Positions 46,241 through 55,765 are shown, counted from the first letter of the stretch. The stretch is DNA of 64,000 nt from Eustoma russellianum (GCA_036186865.1 AP025056.1:33578552-33642551); one strand, 5' to 3'. Numbers and translations: made by a program. Notes: generated by a model not told the origin, from the sequence alone.

Positions 46241-46859
46241 CACCACAAAAAGAATTTCGATTACCGACGAAAACATCACCGACGAAACAAGGTACGTCGG
46301 TCTTTCGTCGTTAATTTGCGATGCAATAGCGATAAACACAGTTTCGTCGTTAATTACGACAAAACTACGATGAAATACATTGTCGCTAACAAAAAAGTAG
46401 TCAGGTTAATACTTTCGTTACAATTTCGTCGGTGTTTTATCGGTGGTTCGTCGCTACTCTGTGTCTTTTGTTCGTCGCTATTTAGTTTGTAGCATTTCGT
46501 CGCTATATCGTCGCTAATGTGTCGCTAAAATTCCAGACACATAAACACGGATAAACAAAGAAATAAATTCATCGGTTAGTAGGTTCTCGGCGTTGTATTA
46601 AGTTTCGTCGGTATATCGTCGGTGTTTAGTCGATGAATTAGTCGTCGCAAATGTTTCGTTTTACTTTTCGTTCGTATTTTATATATTTCGATTCGTCGCT
46701 GTGTCGTCGCAGATTCGTCGAGGATTAAACACGTGTATGAATTAAGAAAAAAGAAAGCGATGATTGGAAAAAAATTATTCATTTAGAAATAAAAATTTAC
46801 ATTATAAAGACGAAAAATTAAAAAAAGAAATCTAAAAGAGAAGCGGAGAGGGGCCGTTC
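46241..46859 (+). mobile_element. CACTA transposon end with subterminal repeats
   Basis: It begins CACCACAAAAAGAATTTCG, close to the CACTACAAAAA end of plant CACTA elements (CACTA to CACCA). About 490 bp dense in CGTCG-type motifs follow, in both orientations: ACCGACGAAA, TTTCGTCGTTAA, TTCGTCGCTA, CGTCGGTGTTT. Such arrays bind the CACTA accessory protein in known systems (Spm TnpA). The preceding TAA could be one half of the 3 bp target duplication. The interior is cut at 46860 by a gypsy element. A piece of CACTA transposase in the same orientation appears at 54668. Confidence 0.78.
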
Positions 46860-47647
46860 CGTAGCGCCCCGTACTCGGCTACCCCTCGTATGGTGCACCC
46901 GCCGTACCTTCCCTTTCGGAAAAGTACAAAGCGTCGATACTTAACTCATAAAACCCATGGATAAACATGGATTACAAAGTCACGATCTTAACAGGTAGAT
47001 GAAAATACGGCAGAATTTGAACCTTAATCCGAAAGCGTCAAACCGCGAATACATAGCAAAATTATACAAACTGAACCTATAGCAAACTACACTGCGAAAT
47101 TATACAAACATTATCCGAAAAGGATCCGAAAGTAGCTAAGTCCCAAAATGTCCCAAAGGCTCATCAAAAGCTTCCATCATCATTCTCTTAACAGCGACTT
47201 CAATAACCTATGGGTATGGCACCCTTGGCTCATCCTCAATCCACTCGACTTCATTACCTGGCTCTGGGGGGAAAATAAATGGGTGAGCGACAGAGTCGCC
47301 AGCAAGTATACAATAACACCGTACAATAAAGAGAAAACGGCATACAAGAATCAAACCCCAATTCCTTAAGTTAAAACATACCTGCCAATACCTTTCCGAA
47401 GCATCATACTTAAAGTCATATCAACACTTAGCTAAGATCTAAATGTCATCACTTAGTTGGATTCTACGTGCTATAGCCAACCCTTACTTCTATGAATAGG
47501 TATCATGCATAATGTGTATGAAAATGCGAATGCAATGCAAATGCAACGGGAAACATTCTTTCTTTCATTTAGACATGCTCATAAAAATACTTGAACTTTC
47601 TTTCTTTCTTTTAGATCATGCTCATCATAAAACAAGAGAGTGTGTCA

Positions 47648-47851
47648 GCCTATTATACCGGGCATGACTCAGTTCTTATAACATGATCACCTTCAGGTCT
47701 ATTATACCGGACCTGGCTCGGTTCTTACACTCTTCAGACCTATTATACCGGGCCTGGATCGGTTCTTATATCTCATCAGACCTATTATACCGGGCCTGGA
47801 TCGGTTCTTATACTTCTTCAGATCAATTCACCCCGGATCTGTAGCGGGTTA
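47648..47851. repeat. ~40 bp minisatellite in chromovirus 2 LTR
   Basis: About 4.5 units of the type TATTATACCGGGCCTGGATC followed by GGTTCTTATA and a CTTCAGACC spacer. The core ACCGGGCCTGGA is exact in several units. It is homologous to the CCGG block of chromovirus 1 LTRs. Confidence 0.9.
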
Positions 47852-50249
47852 AGCTGGCCAGAAGGGACGGAATTCTTTCAAAACAGAAACTTTATATAAA
47901 ACATCAATAAAAGCATGAGCATGGAACATATGAGCATGTCAATGCAAGTGCATGGGATGCAACATGGTAAAATGCACTTATAACATCATAAACAACTTTC
48001 TTCATGGGCTGGAAAACGATCCAGCAGCATGTCCTGTATTGCCCGGCCTCAAAATCAACCTTTTGAGCCTATTTTCCAGAAACTAAAAATATGGACATGC
48101 ACCACATGATCTTAGCTACATTCTGTGCAAATTTCATGCGATTCCGACAAGCGTAGGTGCCTCAATAAAAATAATTCCCAACAAGGGTACAACAGGAATT
48201 CTGCTGCACTCTCAACTTCATTCCTTACCTTGTCTCCATCCATAAACTCATTATGGGGCTCACTTAGCACCTGGAAATCTTTCCTATTTCTTTTATGAAC
48301 AATATCCAAATGCCCATTCACCAAAACAAGTCAAAATAAATACAATACAAGTCATACAAGCACAAAGGGTCAATCTGTCCTGTTTTCCAGAATGTTACAC
48401 CAAATTTACCTCCATGGTTTACGACCAAGATCAATAGATAAAATCAATTTCTTTACATGGATACTTAGTTCTATGTCTTAAGTACTTCTTGTAAACATTC
48501 CAGGCCAATCCAAGATGTTTAAGGTACTTAAATAATTTCTCTCCCTAAGGTGGTACGATCAGAAACTGTTTTGACCCCTTGATACTAAAAATTTATTTCT
48601 GACCAATCCACAAATTATTTTCCAGAAATTCCAACTCCACAATAAAATAGACATGATAAGCTACGACCACACCAAAAATAAGATCAATCCAACGTTTAGA
48701 AGGTCCTTAACTAAGTCCATCAATTCGCTATAAAATCTGTCCAGAACTCTGTTTTCAGCCAACATGCATAGAAGTATCCTTTCCTTCCTAATTTTTGTTC
48801 TTTAGCCTATAATCCGGGTTAATGGTCATTCAATAAACTTAATAGGCTTCCCTATACTAATTCAAGTCCTTGTTAGCATGCAAAAGTCGTTCATATAGGC
48901 TGTTCATTCCTTCCAAACAAAACAGTCCTCTAGTCCAATAATTTCACATATTAAAATCACTAAAAATGCTAGGTTTCATACAATCATGTCTCATTCAATA
49001 TCAAACATAGGGAAGTCCCTAATCCATCACTTTTAACTCTCACTTCAAGTTTAAACATGCTTTATATTGCAACATAAGAGAGGTCTATCATCCAACCTTT
49101 TAAAACATAAGAAAAGGTAATAACTTAGGCATATTTTCACTAAAATCATGTCTTAAGCTTCTAGATATTCAAGTATGCACGTAATCACATATATTGTAAG
49201 GGGTTAAAGTATACTTGCCTCTTCAAGCTAAAGCTATTGTCTTTGCTTGGTTATGAAGTGAGATGTGATGAAATCCTTCATCTTCTTCACCTTAAGCATA
49301 CGGTTTTAAGGAAGTGAAATGAAAAGATTAGTCTTTATTCAATAGAGGAACTAGGATAGGTTTGAGGGCTAGAGCATCTTACCAAAATGAGCTTGGAATG
49401 GAGATTCAAGTACCACAATATGTCACCACCTAAGAAAGTTGATAGCTTTCACCTATTTACACCATAAAACCCACGGTTTTGGGTATGGAGAAGGAGAGTT
49501 CATGTGAGCTTCTTTCTTTACCAAAATGAGAATTCTCTTAAGGGAACTTGGAATAAGACTTACCTAGATGTCTTCTTGAGTCTTGAAGTTGAAGTTAAAC
49601 TCCCATCCTTCAAGATGTTGGGGGTGAAATCTTGGTGAGGGGGATGGAGATTGTCTAAGTGTTTTGCTCTTGCATGATGAGAAGATAGATGTTTCTAGAA
49701 TGGTTTGATTTAAAACATGTTAGGGACTTAGGAGAGGGGGACGGTTTTGGAGGGAGAATAGGAGGGTTAGGGCTTCTCATGAGTGTTAATCAAGGTTAGG
49801 TTAGTAATAACCTTAGTTATTTTATTCAAACTATAGTTACTTTTGTGCAAACCCGAGTTACTTTATTAAATCATAGTTACATTAACCTTGGTTTAGGGAA
49901 AAAGTAACCATGGTAGGATTTAACAATTCTCCATGTCTAGAGACTAAGGGGGCGGTTTTGGTTGGGGTCTTTATGACCTCAACCATACTACTTCCTTCTT
50001 TAAATGAGTTGTCTTAACTTGTTCCTTAAATGCATGTCTATTTTATTTTCTATTTATTCTTTGCATAATAACTTCTTGTCTTAATGGTGTAGTGGACTTT
50101 AAGTAATTATTTCAACTAATAAAATTTGCTAGAGAATTCTAGTATTCCCATTCATGCCTTGGCCGAATTTTGGGCTTCTTGGGCAACTTGATATTTCTTG
50201 TAATTCATGCACTATATTGTTTTTCTTTATTTTATCATATTCTAAAATT

Positions 50250-50380
50250 AACATATGTATGTATACATACATATACACGCCATGTGTAATGCATATGTAT
50301 ATATATATCTTCCTTTGTATACGCATGTAGGTATTCATACATTTTGTACACATATATCCTATACACGCACATACATAATG
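50250..50380. repeat. TA/CA-rich low-complexity DNA in LTR
   Basis: Irregular ATGTATACATAC and TATATATATC runs. Small reading frames here are by-products of the repeats. Confidence 0.75.
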
Positions 50381-50580
50381 GTATGTACGGTTCGTATAGC
50401 TCTTTATTTCATATACTACTTCCTTGAAGTTTCCCTTATTTAATTTGGCTTGGTATCACCTCAATAATGATTAAGTAAAGAGGCTTAAGTTGACTTGAGT
50501 AACATGCGCTAAAAGAAATTGCCGCTTTCATTCCGTCTCATATTCATAGTTTTTACGTACATGATCGTTGGGGTACAACA

Positions 50581-50595
50581 TCCTTCCCCCCTTCA
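50581..50595 (-). promoter_or_regulatory. Polypurine tract of chromovirus 2
   Basis: In sense this reads GAAGGGGGGAAGGA directly before the 3' LTR. Confidence 0.8.
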
Positions 50596-50616
50596 ATAAA
50601 GTTTCGTCCCCGAAAC

Positions 50617-53148
50617 TTATGAACTGTCAAAGAGATAGGGGTACTTTTGCTTCATGCCTTCCTCTAACTCCCATGTGGCCTCATCAACTGAGTGGTTCTT
50701 CCATTGCACCTTGACCATAGGAATAGACTTATTTCTCAATGCTTTCACTTCCCTATCAATTATCCTTTCGGGTTCTTCATCATATGATATATCAGCTTCA
50801 ATCCTCAAAGGTTGCTCATCCATAATATGGCTCGAATCATGCACATACTTATGCAATTGAGATATATGAAACACATTGTGTAATTGAGACAACGATGGTG
50901 GTAGTGCAAGTCTATAAGCAACTTCTCCAATCCTTTCCAAGATCTCATATGGTCCAATGAATTTAGTACTAAGTTTCCCTTTAATTCCGAACCGCTTTAC
51001 TCCTTTCGATGGGGATACCTTCAAGAATACCTTATCTCCTACTTGAAATTCAAGTGGTCGACGCCTCACGTCGGCCCACGCCTTGCTTCTATCCTGAGCA
51101 GCCTTCAATCTTTGTCTTGCAATCATAACCTTTTCCTTGGTTTGCTCTACTAAGTCAGGTCCTGTGAAAATCTTATCTCCAATCTCATCCCAATACAATG
51201 GCGATCGACATTTTCTTCCATAAAGAGCTTCATAAGGAGCCATTCCAATAGATCTGTGATAGCTGTTATTGTATGAAAACTCAACCAACTTCAAACTCTT
51301 ATCCCAGCTACCTCCAAAGTCCAACACACAAGTACGCAACATGTCCTCCAATGTTTGAATTGTTCTCTTTGATTGACCGTCAGTCTGGGGATGAAAAGCT
51401 GAACTCATGCGAACTTCCGTACCCATCGCTTTCTGAAATGCCGTCCAAAACCTTGATGTGAAGCGGGGGTCTCGGTCACAAACTATGCTCATAGGAACTC
51501 CATGCAAACATACAATCTGATCCACATACATAGAAGCCAACTTTTCCATGGGTGTTTTAATCGACATCGCCATGAAATGAGCACTCTTCGTCAGACGATC
51601 CACAACAACCCAAATAGTGTCATATCCACTTCTTGTCTTAGGTAAATCGGTCACAAAATCCATAGCGATGTGATCCCACTTCCACTCAGGCACCTCAAGT
51701 GGTTGCAATAATCCAGCTGGTCTCTGATGTTCTGCTTTGACTTTCTGACATACAAGACATTTCTCAACAAAGTCTGCTATCTGATTCTTCATTCCTGGCC
51801 ACCAAAACTTTTGCTTCAAGTCATGATACATCTTATTTGCTCCTGGGTGAATAGACAAGCGTGAACTATGGGCTTCCTGAAACACTTCACTCTTTATCGC
51901 ATCATCATTAGGCACACACAATCGACCTCTAAACCATAAACTGCCGTCACTACGGACTTCAAAATCGTCAGATGGCTTCTCCTTCAGCTTGCTCTTAACT
52001 TTCATCAATGCATCATCCTTAACTTGAGTCTCCTTAATCCTATCGATCAGAGAAGGAACCACTACTAACTTTGCAAGCACGTCAGAAATCGAATCCACTT
52101 TTTCCAGACCAAACTCTTCCATATCACGCTGTAGAGGTGGTTGATAGGGATGACTCGTCTTACGACTCAAAGCATCAGCAACTCTATTAGCTTTACCTGG
52201 ATGATACTGAATAGAGATGTCATAATCCTTGATCGACTCAAGCCATCGCCTTTGGCGCATATTCAGCTCCTTTTGAGTGAAGAGGTATTTCAAACTTTTA
52301 TGATCCATGAAGATCTCACACTTCTCTCCATACAGATAATGACACCAAATCTTCAGAGCAAATACAACTGCTGCAAGCTCAAGGTCATGTACTGGATAAT
52401 TCTGCTCAAACGGCTTAAGCTGGCGAGACGCATACGCAATCACACGCCCATTCTTCATAAGAACACAACCCAATCCATTCTTGGAAGCATTACTATAGAT
52501 CACAAACTGTTCTCCTGAAATGGGTTGAGCCAAAACTGGTGCGGACGTCAACCTTGCCTTCAGCTCAGAAAAGCTACTTTCACAATCCTCATTCCATACA
52601 AATTTTGTCTTCTTCTGAGTCAATCTAGTGAGTGGCATAGCTATCCTTGAAAATCCTTCAACAAACTTGCGGTAGTAACCGGCCAGTCCGGGAAAACTCC
52701 TTACTTCAGTGACATTGGTCGGCCTCGGCCACTCAGTAATTGCCTCAATCTTTCTGGGATCAACCGAAATCCCATTTTCAGTAATAATATGGCCCAGAAA
52801 TGACACACTATGCAACCAAAACTCACATTTACTGAATTTCGCATAGAGCTGATGCTTTCTTAGAATACCAAGTATTGTCCTCAGATGGGCTGTATGAGTT
52901 TCCTCATCAGGCGAATAAATCAAGATATCGTCAATAAAGACTACCACGTACTTATCCAACTGGTCCCGAAACACCCGATTCATAAGATCCATAAACGCTG
53001 CAGGGGCGTTGGTCAGTCCAAAAGGCATCACGAGAAATTCATAATGTCCATATCTCGTCCTGAATGCTGTCTTAGGAATATCCTCAGCTCTTATCTTCAA
53101 TTGAAAATATCCAGATCTTAGGTCCACTTTGCTAAACACCCGAGCTCC
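50617..53148 (-). CDS. gypsy pol, exon 3: RT core, RNase H, integrase, chromodomain
   Basis: The frame is open for over 840 codons. In order: RT with VFSKVDLRSGYFQLKI, MPFGLTNAPAAFMDLMN and the catalytic FIDD (VVVFIDDILIYS); RNase H with IYSNASKNGLGCVLM; the HHCC zinc finger (HPGANKMYHDL..WW..CLVCQKVK); integrase core with MDFVTDLP, CDRDPRF and QTDGQSKRTIQTLEDM; then the C-terminal GPYEILERIGEVAYRLALP region and a chromodomain ending KNHSVDEATWELEEGM. Two catalytic residues are changed: RNase H Asp to Asn (52489-52491) and integrase Glu to Lys (51367-51369). No true start codon is needed if the 67 bp segment upstream is spliced; the apparent Met is inside that segment's end. Confidence 0.93.
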   Translation of the reverse strand, partial: GARVFSKVDLRSGYFQLKIRAEDIPKTAFRTRYGHYEFLVMPFGLTNAPAAFMDLMNRVFRDQLDKYVVVFIDDILIYSPDEETHTAHLRTILGILRKHQLYAKFSKCEFWLHSVSFLGHIITENGISVDPRKIEAITEWPRPTNVTEVRSFPGLAGYYRKFVEGFSRIAMPLTRLTQKKTKFVWNEDCESSFSELKARLTSAPVLAQPISGEQFVIYSNASKNGLGCVLMKNGRVIAYASRQLKPFEQNYPVHDLELAAVVFALKIWCHYLYGEKCEIFMDHKSLKYLFTQKELNMRQRRWLESIKDYDISIQYHPGKANRVADALSRKTSHPYQPPLQRDMEEFGLEKVDSISDVLAKLVVVPSLIDRIKETQVKDDALMKVKSKLKEKPSDDFEVRSDGSLWFRGRLCVPNDDAIKSEVFQEAHSSRLSIHPGANKMYHDLKQKFWWPGMKNQIADFVEKCLVCQKVKAEHQRPAGLLQPLEVPEWKWDHIAMDFVTDLPKTRSGYDTIWVVVDRLTKSAHFMAMSIKTPMEKLASMYVDQIVCLHGVPMSIVCDRDPRFTSRFWTAFQKAMGTEVRMSSAFHPQTDGQSKRTIQTLEDMLRTCVLDFGGSWDKSLKLVEFSYNNSYHRSIGMAPYEALYGRKCRSPLYWDEIGDKIFTGPDLVEQTKEKVMIARQRLKAAQDRSKAWADVRRRPLEFQVGDKVFLKVSPSKGVKRFGIKGKLSTKFIGPYEILERIGEVAYRLALPPSLSQLHNVFHISQLHKYVHDSSHIMDEQPLRIEADISYDEEPERIIDREVKALRNKSIPMVKVQWKNHSVDEATWELEEGMKQKYPYLFDSS

Positions 53149-53215
53149 CTGCATTAGAATACTTTAGATATTATTCATAATTATTATATTGAAATAAGAC
53201 TCGGTAATTACTGAC
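53149..53215 (-). other. Putative 67 bp intron in RT
   Basis: In sense it starts GTCAGTAATT and ends TTCTAATGCAG, is about three-quarters A/T and contains stops. It separates the codons for DLFDQLR from those for GARVFSK, which are contiguous in related RTs. Its length is not a multiple of three, so removal is needed to keep the frame. It is near the lower size limit for plant introns. Confidence 0.75.
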
Positions 53216-54054
53216 CCGAAGCTGGTCGAACAGATCGTCGATCCGAGGTAACGGATACTTATTCTTCACGGTGATCTTGTTGAGTTCCCGATAATCAATA
53301 CACAGCCGCATACCTCCATCCTTCTTCTTTACAAATAAAACTGGGGCACCCCATGGTGACACACTTGGACGAATCAACTTCTTTTCCAATAACTCATGCA
53401 ATTGCTCTTTTAGTTCCTTCAGCTCAGCGGGTGCCATGCTGTAAGGAGCTTTAGAAATGGGCTCAGCTCCGGGGATGAGATTTATCTCAAAGGAAATTTC
53501 TCGATCAGGGGGTAGTCCTGGTAGTTCCTCTGGAAAGACATCAAGAAACTCTTGAACTACCGGAACTTGCGAGATGTCCACTGCTGCCTGCTCGGCACTA
53601 AGAGCATAAACAAGATAGCCTTGACATCCCTTTCGCAACGCTCGACGGGCACGAGCTGTATTCACAAAAATATTCTTTGACTTCTTCAACTTGGGACCTC
53701 CTTGAAATGATACTTCCTCTTGCTCCGGGGCTCTGAAAGTGACTTTCTTTTGATTGCAGTCAATATGGGCATGGTTCTTAGACAACCAGTCCATACAAAG
53801 ATTAATGTCAAAGTCATTCATAGCAATCGGGATCAGATCAGCCGCGAACTGATGGTCATCGAGCTCGACCGTGCAATTCTTATACAGATAATGAGACGTA
53901 AGTACTTGATCACCCGCGGCTTGGATTCGATAGGGTGATTTCAGCCGGATAGGATCATGGTCTAATCCCTTTGCAAATTTCTTAGATATAAAGGAGTGGC
54001 TGGCGCCACTATCAAACAACACGTTTGCGGGCATGCAACATACAAGAATAGCGC
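53216..54054 (-). CDS. gypsy protease and RT start (exon 2)
   Basis: The frame contains the protease active site VLFDSGASHSFISKKFA near 54010, with D-S-G intact. It continues through GMDWL-type sequence (here LCMDWLSKNHAHIDC), a linker, LPPDREISFEINLIPGAEPI and the RT N-terminal blocks KKLIRPSVSPWGAPVLFVKK, DGGMRLCIDYRELN and KNKYPLPRIDDLFDQLR. It is bounded by a CAG acceptor at 54055 and a GT donor at 53215-53214. The first Met (54034) lies inside the protease domain and is unlikely to be a true start. Confidence 0.9.
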
Positions 54055-54129
54055 CTGAATCATGTAAAGCTTTAACTACGCAGCAATATAATATTTATCA
54101 AATTAGCATTGCATAATTTTAAATCATAC
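54055..54129 (-). other. Putative 75 bp intron between gag and protease
   Basis: In sense it starts GTATGATTTAAA and ends TTTACATGATTCAG, is strongly A/T-rich, has a TGCTAATT branch-like site and carries stops. It splits a codon after its first base (phase 1). On removal, the gag-end GDVVA region joins to AILV of the protease start, as expected for the family. Confidence 0.75.
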
Positions 54130-54667
54130 CAGCCACGACGTCTCCAGCTTCCTCAACTGCAGCATCGGTCATCACATGCACACGCGCATTCGGGCGCTGA
54201 CGTTGGTTTCTCTACTGCTGACCATCACGCTCACGACAATCTCTCAGAATATGCCCAGTCTTTCCACATCCAACACAAGCAGCTCCCTTATCAGGACAAT
54301 CCCTAATTATATGACCAGTCTTGCCGCAACCAAAGCACTTACCAGCTTGTACATAACACTCGCCCAAATGATTCTTCTGACAATGGGGACACATGGGAAT
54401 GGCCTGCTGTTGCTGTCTTTGATTTCCTTGATTATTTCTTTAATTATTCTGACTCTGCCCACGGCGCTGTCCACGATTCTGATTTCCTCTTTGGTTCTGA
54501 TTCTGCTGTCTACCTTGCCTCCCATGAAAATTTTGTCTAGTCATTTTCCTTGTTCCTTTATCACCGGAAGTGTCCCTTCCTCTTTTTTGGCCCACCATCG
54601 CATCGCGACGAATGATATCCTTCTCGATCCGATAACATGCATCAACAAGTGCCTCAAAATCAAACAG
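54130..54667 (-). pseudogene. gypsy gag C-terminal part with CCHC knuckles (one stop, truncated)
   Basis: Minus-strand reading gives FEALVDACYRIEKDI near 54640, a basic Gln/Asn/Arg-rich stretch, a CPHCQKNHLGECY segment, then two CCHC knuckles, CFGCGKTGHIIRDC and CVGCGKTGHILRDC. A TAG at 54212-54214 (one change from CAG) interrupts the frame, and a second in-frame stop lies near 54440. Past these the frame reaches the donor at 54129. The N-terminal gag is missing beyond 54667. Confidence 0.85.
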
Positions 54668-55006
54668 TTTTTTGAGATGCTGAACACCGCCAACACGCCG
54701 CTATATCCCGGTTGCGGTAGTCACACACAGATGTCCATGATCGGTCGGATGACGAGCATGAAGACGGAGCATCGCATGACGGAGAGATTGTTTGATGGGA
54801 TGTGTCAGCTGATGAGGGAAGCTCTTCCCGAAGGGAACACGATGGTCGACAGTTTTTATTCGAAGAAGAAACAGCTTCAGGCATTGGGACTTCCGGTTCA
54901 GAAGATCGATTGTTGTTCGGAGGGATGCATCATATACTAGGGCATCAACGAGGATGAAGACAAGTGCAGGGTCTGTGGGACACGCAGGTGGAGAACGAAC
55001 AAAAGA
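54668..55006 (+). pseudogene. CACTA transposase N-terminal fragment (TNP2 / TnpD type)
   Basis: The plus strand reads FFEMLNTANTPLYPGC, then TEHRMTERLFDGMCQLMREA, LPEGNTMVDSFYSKKKQLQA, KIDCCSEGCIIY, a TAG, and DEDKCRVCGTRRW. The pattern PLYxGC ... MSxxxFDxMxxLM ... FYxxKK ... KIDxCxxGCxLY ... CxxCGxxRW is the conserved N-terminal region of plant CACTA transposases, before the catalytic domain. Homology starts right at the gypsy edge (54668) and ends at the copia LTR (55007). One stop (near 54939) replaces the residue after IIY. The piece has the same orientation as the CACTA end at 46241, so both may be one element. Confidence 0.88.
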
Positions 55007-55252
55007 TGTTGAGAAATATGTTTGGATAATTTTCAAAGTCATGATTTTAAGTGATGAATACTTAAAAATGTCGCATATGGTGTTATAAATGAAAGAGTTG
55101 AATAATTTAAGAAAAATGACACGATGTCTAGGGTTGTTAGAAATATTTTTCTAAAATGTGATAAAATAGTTGTTTTTATTTTTACATGATTTATATATGT
55201 TTATCATGTTGTGATTATGTGATTTTTATGATGATAATATCTTGTGACTAAT

Positions 55253-55765
55253 ATGCCCTCGAAGTTTCTACAACTTACCAAAAAGGGCAAAAGTGGTATT
55301 TTGAGTTTTGTAGGTACTCGACATGGTGAATATGATTCAAGAAGATATTATCATCTTATTCATTATAAAGAAGGTGTTATTATATTTAATTCTGACCATC
55401 GGGGTCATTTCTGGAGTTTTATCTCACTAGGGGCATTTTGGTCATTTTATCCCCGAAGACAGTTTCGGTATTTTTACTCAAGGAATCTCTTGAGTATCTT
55501 ATTATATTCATTCTGGAGTTCATTTAGTATATTCTTGAAGATTATTTGGTGGTTTTCTATTTTATTCTCTCATTTGATGATTTTATCGACGGTAGCGGGA
55601 TATGTGACGGTATTCGATGTCACGTTCTATTTTCTCTTGAAGACTCTTATATATATGTTATTGGAGGTTCTTAATCATCATCTTTCAGAGATTACAAGGT
55701 GTCCTTGGTGCAAGATTCATCATAATATGTCAAGGAGAAATGGGAATTTTGATATTATATGTTGA
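55253..55765 (+). CDS. ORF inside U3 of the LTR, membrane-like, unknown
   Basis: From the ATG at 55253 (MPSKFLQL) the frame is open for about 170 codons; an ATG three codons upstream is possible in this copy. The N-terminal third is basic and aromatic (KKGKSG, YDSRRYYH). The middle is strongly hydrophobic with several Leu/Ile/Phe stretches that could span a membrane (NLLSILLYSFWSSFSIFL, YFLLKTLIYMLLEVL). The C-terminus has CPWC and NMSRRNG. I recognise no family. The 3' LTR copy (63238-63750) is also open, with amino acid changes and no stop. An unbroken frame this long is unusual in AT-rich LTR DNA, but chance cannot be excluded. Confidence 0.35.
   Translation: MPSKFLQLTKKGKSGILSFVGTRHGEYDSRRYYHLIHYKEGVIIFNSDHRGHFWSFISLGAFWSFYPRRQFRYFYSRNLLSILLYSFWSSFSIFLKIIWWFSILFSHLMILSTVAGYVTVFDVTFYFLLKTLIYMLLEVLNHHLSEITRCPWCKIHHNMSRRNGNFDIIC

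Larger units (their letters stand above)
46860..50580 (-). repeat. 3' LTR of chromovirus 2
   Basis: This 3721 bp LTR ends at GGGGTACAACA on the coding side and (C)GTAGCGCCCCG on the outer side; the terminal T seems mutated to C. It contains a 40 bp minisatellite (47648-47851), segments related to the 190 bp repeats of chromovirus 1 (about 48590-48760), a GTTACTTTA block (about 49808-49885) and TA/CA-rich microsatellite DNA (50250-50380). Confidence 0.88.
46860..54667 (-). mobile_element. Ty3/gypsy chromovirus 2 (Tekay-like), lacking 5' LTR
   Basis: On the minus strand the order is partial gag, protease, RT, RNase H, integrase, chromodomain, polypurine tract, 3' LTR (46860-50580). The 5' LTR, leader and gag N-terminus are missing; the gag frame stops at CACTA transposase sequence at 54667/54668. 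Coding sequence is well preserved apart from one stop (54212-54214) and two GT..AG segments. It is related to chromovirus 1 but is not the same family. Confidence 0.93.

Noticed and set aside
52141..52518. 125-codon plus-strand frame
   Set aside because: Antisense shadow of gypsy RNase H, which is clearly coding on the other strand.
54176..54667. First two thirds of a 254-codon plus-strand frame at 54176-54940
   Set aside because: It is antisense to gypsy gag and is Leu/Ser/Thr rich by complement of a Gln/Asn-rich region. Only the part after 54668 is real transposase.
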